Assembly: GCA_903939555.1 (NCBI GenBank)
Contig: CAJAHV010000152.1
Coordinates: 1 to 10,175 of the forward strand
Reading direction: 5' to 3'
Source of the DNA: an uncultured Alphaproteobacteria bacterium
GTDB taxonomy: Bacteria; Pseudomonadota; Alphaproteobacteria; Sphingomonadales; Sphingomonadaceae
Length of the DNA: 10,175 nucleotides
The notes beneath the pieces are model-generated. The model searched no databases, was not told where the DNA came from, and saw only the letters and a list, made by a program, of their open reading frames with translations. Made by a program: the position numbers and the translations under genes. This document shows positions 7,318 to 10,175 of the stretch, piece after piece. Numbering within the stretch: the first letter of the stretch is position 1; each line of letters starts with the position of its first letter.

Positions 7318-7431
7318 ATGAGAGGCGCGGCGGGGGACGGAACCGGTGGTTCAGACGTTCATGACGCAAGGTTCATGTACCGACAGGTGGCTGCTCTAAC
7401 GGCATTCATCTGGCTGGGTCGGCGGCGCTAG
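7318..7431 (+). CDS. Possible leader mini-ORF before pucB (low confidence)
   Basis: An open frame of 37 codons starts at ATG 7318 and stops at TAG 7429-7431; an internal ATG at 7375 would give 18 residues (MYRQVAALTAFIWLGRRR). The last part is a short hydrophobic stretch ending in Arg residues. AAGG at 7368-7371 is too close to the second ATG for a good ribosome site, and the first has none, being only about three bases from the predicted transcript start. I do not recognise it; it is not evidently PufQ. It may be chance. Confidence 0.15.
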   Translation: MRGAAGDGTGGSDVHDARFMYRQVAALTAFIWLGRRR

Positions 7432-7435
7432 CGCC
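7424..7435. other. Perfect 12-bp palindrome in the puc leader
   Basis: GGCGCTAGCGCC reads identically on both strands and lies 42 bases before pucB. In RNA it could form only a tight hairpin; as DNA it could be a dimeric protein site. No T-run follows. Confidence 0.4.
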
Positions 7436-7477
7436 AAAGGCCGGGCACATAGCGAAGTCATGAAGGGAGTCGCCACA

Positions 7478-7633
7478 ATGGCAGATGAAAGTGAACGGGT
7501 TTACCCGACGGGGCTGACCCCGAAGGAAGCCGAGGAGATTCAGAACGGCCTGATGTGGGGCACCCGCATCTATGCCGCCATCTCCATCCTCGCCCACATC
7601 CTGGCGTACATGCTTACGCCCTGGCTCAAGTAA
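7478..7633 (+). CDS. pucB: Light-harvesting complex 2 beta apoprotein
   Basis: This is a 51-residue single-helix antenna protein that binds bacteriochlorophyll and carotenoid in the ring-shaped LH2 complex of the photosynthetic membrane. Its N-terminal part (RVYPTGLT, AEEIQNGLMWGTRIY) and its end (LAHILAYMLTPWLK) fit LH2 beta chains. LH1 beta chains instead end in a W-x-W-R-P-W motif, which is absent. His40 in LAHILAY is the ligand of the B850-type pigment. Aligned without gaps to the recalled Rhodoblastus (Rps.) acidophilus chain, Arg30 matches the conserved B800-contact Arg20. Gln22, however, stands where LH2 and LH1 beta chains normally carry His (acidophilus His12, near B800). A good ribosome site, AAGGGAG (7463-7469), lies eight bases before the ATG. 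It is followed 12 bases on by pucA. Confidence 0.92.
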   Translation: MADESERVYPTGLTPKEAEEIQNGLMWGTRIYAAISILAHILAYMLTPWLK

Positions 7634-7645
7634 GGGAGAGCAACC

Positions 7646-7894
7646 ATGAATGAAGGAAGACTTTGGCTCTACGTGAAGCCAACCGTCGGTATCCCGTTGT
7701 TCTTTCTGGGCTTCATGCTGGCCTCGCTGCTGGTTCATGCCTCGATACTGACCAACACCACCTGGTTCCCGGCGTTCTTTGAAGGCGGTGCTGCTGCTGC
7801 ACCCGCCGCTGCCGCACCTGCCGCTGAAGCCGCCGCTCCGGCTGCCGAAGCCGCGCCGGCTGCAGCAACCGCTGAAGCGCCCGCCGCTCAGTAA
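7646..7894 (+). CDS. pucA: Light-harvesting complex 2 alpha apoprotein with Ala/Pro-rich tail
   Basis: This is the partner of pucB, 82 residues with a single membrane helix at about 13-36. The first 48 residues align without gaps to LH2 alpha chains as I recall them: MNEGRLWLYVKPTVGIPL at the start, His31 as bacteriochlorophyll ligand (LLVHASIL), and TTWFPAFFEGG after the helix. Met1, whose formyl group binds B800 in the known structure, is kept. At positions 44-45 the usual Tyr-Trp (or Tyr-Tyr), which hydrogen-bond the pigment acetyl groups, are Phe-Phe. After Gly48 comes a 34-residue tail with 24 Ala, 5 Pro and 3 Glu, on the periplasmic side; family members normally end after a few residues. 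Ribosome site GGGAGAG at 7634-7640. It is co-transcribed with pucB and ended by the terminator at 7930. Confidence 0.93.
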   Translation: MNEGRLWLYVKPTVGIPLFFLGFMLASLLVHASILTNTTWFPAFFEGGAAAAPAAAAPAAEAAAPAAEAAPAAATAEAPAAQ

Positions 7895-7929
7895 CCAATT
7901 TCGTGCCGGGCAACCGGTGACGAAGCGAG

Positions 7930-7958
7930 AAGCCGGGGCCGCGAGACCCCGGCTTTTT
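7930..7958 (+). terminator. Rho-independent terminator of pucBA
   Basis: AAGCCGGGG (7930-7938) pairs perfectly with CCCCGGCTT (7947-7955) around an eight-base loop, and the T-run continues to 7958. It lies 35 bases after the pucA stop and has the classic form for a plus-strand terminator. Confidence 0.92.
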
Positions 7959-8013
7959 GATGCGTAAAGCGCAAACAGTGCCAAGGCTGATCATCGCCGA
8001 CCGATCAGGGCAG

Positions 8014-8050
8014 GCCTCCGGCAGCTGGGGCCGCAGGCGCCAGACCCCAT
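8014..8050 (+). repeat. 37-bp palindromic repeat, left copy (REP/BIME-like)
   Basis: This copy runs from GCCTCCGGC to CCAGACCCCAT. It matches the reverse complement of 8102-8138 at 31 of 37 bases by my count. Internally, CTGGGGCC and GGCGCCAG form a stem with one mismatch. It lies between the convergent pucBA and pucC-like genes, 51 bases from its inverted partner. Confidence 0.7.
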
Positions 8051-8101
8051 TTCATCAGCTTGATGCCTGGCAACGCCCATTGATATCATCGCCATAATCA
8101 T

Positions 8102-8138
8102 ATGGGGTCTGGGGCCCAAGGCCCCAGACGCCGGAGGC
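8102..8138 (-). repeat. 37-bp palindromic repeat, right copy (REP/BIME-like)
   Basis: This is the inverted partner of 8014-8050. Its core is a perfect ten-pair stem, GTCTGGGGCC (8107-8116) with GGCCCCAGAC (8120-8129), with a three-base loop, flanked by GCCGGAGGC. On the minus strand it could act as a weak 3' stabiliser or stop for the pucC-like gene, but no T-run follows. Confidence 0.7.
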
Positions 8139-8141
8139 GCT

Positions 8142-8167
8142 TAAGCCAGCCACATAAGCCAGCATCA
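8142..8167. repeat. 13-bp tandem duplication at the 3' end of the pucC-like gene
   Basis: TAAGCCAGCCACA (8142-8154) is followed directly by TAAGCCAGCATCA (8155-8167), 11 of 13 matching. The second unit contains the gene's stop codon (TCA at 8165-8167 on this strand). It probably arose by slippage. Confidence 0.6.
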
Positions 8168-9556
8168 ACCCGCCGACAGTGCCCGTCGCCGCCCCAGCAG
8201 CGGCAGCATCGCGACGATCGTCGCCGCCAGCAGGGCAATTTCAAGCGCATAGACCCAGACATAGCCATTGGCGACGACCGGCCAGCCGCGTGCCAGCGGC
8301 AAGCCGGCAAAACCATCGCGCAAGCCGCCCCCGAGCGCCGCGCCGAGCCCGGCCGCGGTTGCCTGCACCGCCCCCCAGGCGCCCAGCGCCATGCCGACCT
8401 TGTCACGCGGCGCATAATTCATCGTTGCGGTCAGTGTGCCATGGCCGAACAGCCCCGAGCCGAAACCGATCAGCATGACGCCGGCGCTGAACATCGGCAC
8501 CGATTGCGTTTGTGCCGAAATGATCACCATCATGAAGGCGGGCAGCCCGACCAGCGCGCCGGCGCTCGCCATGCGGAAGGGGTCGGCGCCCTTGCTCAGC
8601 ACCTTCGACGCCAAAGCAAAACCGATGAGGCTGCCACCGGCAAATGTCGCCGTCAGCGTGGTCGTCGCCCCGACGCCCAGCCCCAATACCTGCCCGCCAT
8701 AGGGTTCAAGCAGCACATCCTCCATGGTGAAGGCGAGCGTGCCCAGCCCCACCGCTACCAGCCGGCGCATCGCCTGGGCCTGAACGATAAAGGCGTCCCA
8801 GCTTTGCTTGAAGGTCAGCTGTGCCGGCGGCGGCCCGGTGCGCAGGTGTGCCGGCTGGCGGGCTTCCTGCTTCCAGGTGGCGATGAAATTGAGAAACAGG
8901 GTAATCAGCGCCGATGCCTGGATGACCTGAATCAGCCGCCCGGGGGTGAAATCGACCAGAAAAGCCCCGAACAGCAGCGCACTGACGATCGAGCCGAACA
9001 ACAGCATGACATACATCAGTCCGACGACATTGGGCTGGTCCTTTTCGGGCGCGAGGTCGGTCGCCAGCGCAAGGCCGACCGTCTGGGTGATATGGATGCC
9101 CGCGCCGACCAGCAGGATCGCCAGTCCCGCGCACAACCGCCCGACCCATTCCGGCGCCATGTCGGCCTGCATCGACTTGGCCAGCACGAGCAGGGCGAAA
9201 GGCATCACTGCCAGCCCGCCGAATTGCAAAACCGTGCCGCGAAAAATATAGGGCATCCGCCGCCAGCCCAGCGCCGATTGATGCGTATCTGATTTGTGCC
9301 CGATCAGCGCGCGCAGCGGGGCAAACAGCAGCGGCAGCGAAAGCATGATGCCGACCAGCGTCGATGGCACCTGCAATTCGACGATCATGACGCGGTTGAG
9401 CGTGCCGACCAGCAGGGTCAGCGACATGCCCACCGACACCTGGATCAGCGACAGGCGCAACAGCCGCCGCAGCGGCAGATCGGCGCTGGCCGCATCGGCA
9501 AAGGGCAGCACTTTCGTGCCCCAGCCGAGCCAGATGTTCATGACCCGCCGGTTCAT
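8165..9556 (-). CDS. pucC: PucC/LhaA-family light-harvesting assembly membrane protein
   Basis: This is a 463-residue protein of about twelve membrane helices from the PucC/LhaA/BCH2 branch of the major facilitator superfamily, needed for making or stabilising antenna complexes. Characteristic blocks are VLPFADAASADLPLRRLLRLSLIQVSVGM (17-44, in two adjoining parts), GTLNRVMIVEL (51-61), LFAPLRALIGHKSD, LGWRRMPYIFRGTVLQFGGLAVMPFALL and DFTPGRLIQVIQ. LhaA (LH1) and PucC (LH2) are hard to tell apart by eye; the name rests on its place beside pucBA. I start at ATG 9556; ATG 9541 (458 residues) is as good, and neither has a clear ribosome site. The open frame runs further upstream to 9814, but that part has no family similarity and overlaps the next gene. 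It is convergent with pucBA, whereas in Rhodobacter pucC follows pucBA on the same strand. Confidence 0.88.
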   Translation of the reverse strand: MNRRVMNIWLGWGTKVLPFADAASADLPLRRLLRLSLIQVSVGMSLTLLVGTLNRVMIVELQVPSTLVGIMLSLPLLFAPLRALIGHKSDTHQSALGWRRMPYIFRGTVLQFGGLAVMPFALLVLAKSMQADMAPEWVGRLCAGLAILLVGAGIHITQTVGLALATDLAPEKDQPNVVGLMYVMLLFGSIVSALLFGAFLVDFTPGRLIQVIQASALITLFLNFIATWKQEARQPAHLRTGPPPAQLTFKQSWDAFIVQAQAMRRLVAVGLGTLAFTMEDVLLEPYGGQVLGLGVGATTTLTATFAGGSLIGFALASKVLSKGADPFRMASAGALVGLPAFMMVIISAQTQSVPMFSAGVMLIGFGSGLFGHGTLTATMNYAPRDKVGMALGAWGAVQATAAGLGAALGGGLRDGFAGLPLARGWPVVANGYVWVYALEIALLAATIVAMLPLLGRRRALSAG

Positions 9557-9715
9557 CGGGCTTATCGACTTCACGGTCGCGTTGCCCTGATCAGCCTCGG
9601 CCAAAATCCCTACTCCCCCGACGCCGACATGTTTCGGTCGCGCTGCAAATTGAACCGGCGCCCGGGTTTTTACAAGCGGTTCGCGGGGCCGAACCGGCAC
9701 CGGTTGCGGCCAGGA

Positions 9716-9730
9716 GCCGGGCTGCCCGGC
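9716..9730 (-). other. Hairpin just after the dehydrogenase stop
   Basis: GCCGGG (9716-9721) and CCCGGC (9725-9730) form a six-pair stem with a three-base loop, a few bases beyond the stop of the leftward dehydrogenase. AACCGG/CCGGTT (9692-9705) makes another short stem close by. Neither has a T-run, so termination here is uncertain. The rest of the 178-bp gap to the pucC-like gene shows no gene and no clear promoter. Confidence 0.3.
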
Positions 9731-9734
9731 CTTG

Positions 9735-10175
9735 TCACCATTCCAGACAGATCTTGCCGAAATGCGCCCCTGATGCCTGATGGCGAAACGCATCGGCGAT
9801 GGCATCGAGCGCAAAGCTGCGGTCGATCACCGGCTTGATGCCATTGGCATCGATGGCGCGGATCATCGCCTGCTGCTGTTCGCGGCTGCCGACCGTCAGG
9901 CCGTTGATGCGGACATTGCCACCCATCACCGCAGCGGTCGCCACCGGCCCGGCGAAGCCCGCCAGCACGCCGATCAGCGCGATATTGCCGCGCAACCGCG
10001 TCGCCGCGATCGATTGCGCCAGCGTACCGGCACCGCCGATTTCAACGACATGATCGACACCGCGCCCCCCGGTCAGCCGCCGCGCCGTTTCGCCCGAGCG
10101 TTCATCGGTCTTGTAGTTGATGAGATGGTCGGCCCCCAGTGCCGCCAGCCGGTCGAGCTTGGCCGTGGCGGAGGA
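9735..10175 (-). CDS. NAD(P)-dependent alcohol dehydrogenase, MDR family (C-terminal part)
   Basis: The frame enters from the right edge and ends at 9735; 146 residues are visible. They show the second half of a Rossmann domain typical of medium-chain (zinc-type) dehydrogenases. First comes SSATAKLDRLAALGADHLINYK (after the usual nucleotide-binding glycines, which lie outside), then GRGVDHVVEIGGAGTLAQSI, then RGNIALIGVLAG. The protein closes with the common end DAIADAFRHQASGAHFGKICLEW. The family oxidises alcohols or reduces enones/quinones with NAD(P)H. The zinc ligands and substrate site are outside the window, so the substrate cannot be named. It reads in the same direction as the pucC-like gene but 178 bases apart, so a shared transcript is possible, not shown. 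Confidence 0.88.
   Translation of the reverse strand, partial: SSATAKLDRLAALGADHLINYKTDERSGETARRLTGGRGVDHVVEIGGAGTLAQSIAATRLRGNIALIGVLAGFAGPVATAAVMGGNVRINGLTVGSREQQQAMIRAIDANGIKPVIDRSFALDAIADAFRHQASGAHFGKICLEW

Larger units (their letters stand above)
6911..7477. other. Gene-free region upstream of the antenna operon
   Basis: No convincing protein gene is seen on either strand over these 567 bases. Open frames here have no recognisable motifs. In order, the region holds a weak hairpin after pyrG (6930-6946) and a second hairpin (CCGGGG 7107-7112 with CCCCGG 7120-7125). Next come an AT-rich island (about 7160-7225) and a long-loop palindrome (7230-7255). A candidate promoter flanked by repeated TGACA/TGTCA motifs follows (7281-7318), then a leader of some 160 bases with a small hairpin (GAACC 7340-7344 with GGTTC 7348-7352) and a perfect 12-bp palindrome (7424-7435). 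The region most likely serves transcription control of pucBA. Confidence 0.6.

Noticed and set aside
7150..7480. A PpsR/CrtJ site (TGT-N12-ACA) upstream of pucB
   Set aside because: I checked each TGT in this stretch and none has ACA at the right spacing. One near match (TGT-N12-GCA at 9630-9647) lies upstream of the pucC-like gene but is not perfect.
7478..7894. Naming the antenna genes pufBA (LH1)
   Set aside because: The beta chain lacks the W-x-W-R-P-W ending of LH1 and ends in TPWLK. The alpha chain starts MNEGRLWLYVKPTVGIP and has TTWFPAFF, both LH2-type, and no pufLM follows.
8102..9292. A 396-codon open frame on the plus strand opposite the pucC-like gene
   Set aside because: It starts inside the right palindromic repeat, is rich in Arg/Gln/Pro as expected of a shadow, and overlaps a clear twelve-helix protein on the other strand.
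9557..9814. N-terminal extension of the pucC-like protein to 9814
   Set aside because: The extra 86 residues are Pro/Arg-rich with no family similarity, and the frame would overlap the 3' end of the dehydrogenase gene.

Overview
The window is GC-rich alphaproteobacterial chromosome. It most likely comes from an aerobic anoxygenic phototroph of the Sphingomonadales. I infer this from three things: the gene set (ppiD back-to-back with tpiA-secG, then pyrG), the style of the surface lipoprotein protease (a run of Gly after the lipobox Cys, then a Pro-Thr repeat), and a peripheral light-harvesting (LH2) antenna locus. The genus cannot be fixed from the sequence alone.

Left part (1-2870). A partial PpiD-type periplasmic folding factor is read leftward. 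From a 107-bp divergent gap, tpiA (triosephosphate isomerase), secG (translocase subunit) and a kgtP-type dicarboxylate/proton symporter are read rightward. secG and kgtP overlap by one base, so they are almost certainly co-transcribed. The tpiA start sits in an 11-bp imperfect tandem duplication that places a second, out-of-frame ATG just upstream.

Middle (2913-6910). A surface lipoprotein subtilase with a C-terminal autotransporter-like region follows, then pyrG (CTP synthase). The secG-pyrG neighbourhood, usually compact in alphaproteobacteria, is here opened by kgtP and the protease.

Right part (6911-10175). A 567-bp gene-free stretch contains an AT-rich island, a long-loop palindrome and a good candidate promoter. 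It leads into two small genes, pucB and pucA, which encode LH2-type beta and alpha antenna apoproteins rather than LH1. Gap-free comparison with recalled LH2 sequences shows alpha Phe44-Phe45 in place of Tyr-Trp, which predicts a blue-shifted B850-type band. The beta chain has Gln in place of the His near B800, and the alpha chain carries a 34-residue Ala/Pro tail. A strong rho-independent terminator ends pucBA. Convergent to it lies a PucC/LhaA-family membrane protein, likely the assembly factor. The gap between them holds two inverted copies of a 37-bp palindromic repeat, like a REP/BIME pair. The window ends in the C-terminal part of an MDR-family NAD(P)-dependent alcohol dehydrogenase read leftward.

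The pucBA-pucC block looks like a self-contained antenna module set between housekeeping genes. It gives antenna subunits plus their probable assembly factor; no reaction-centre or pigment-synthesis gene is visible here. The most interesting biology in the window is this atypical LH2.
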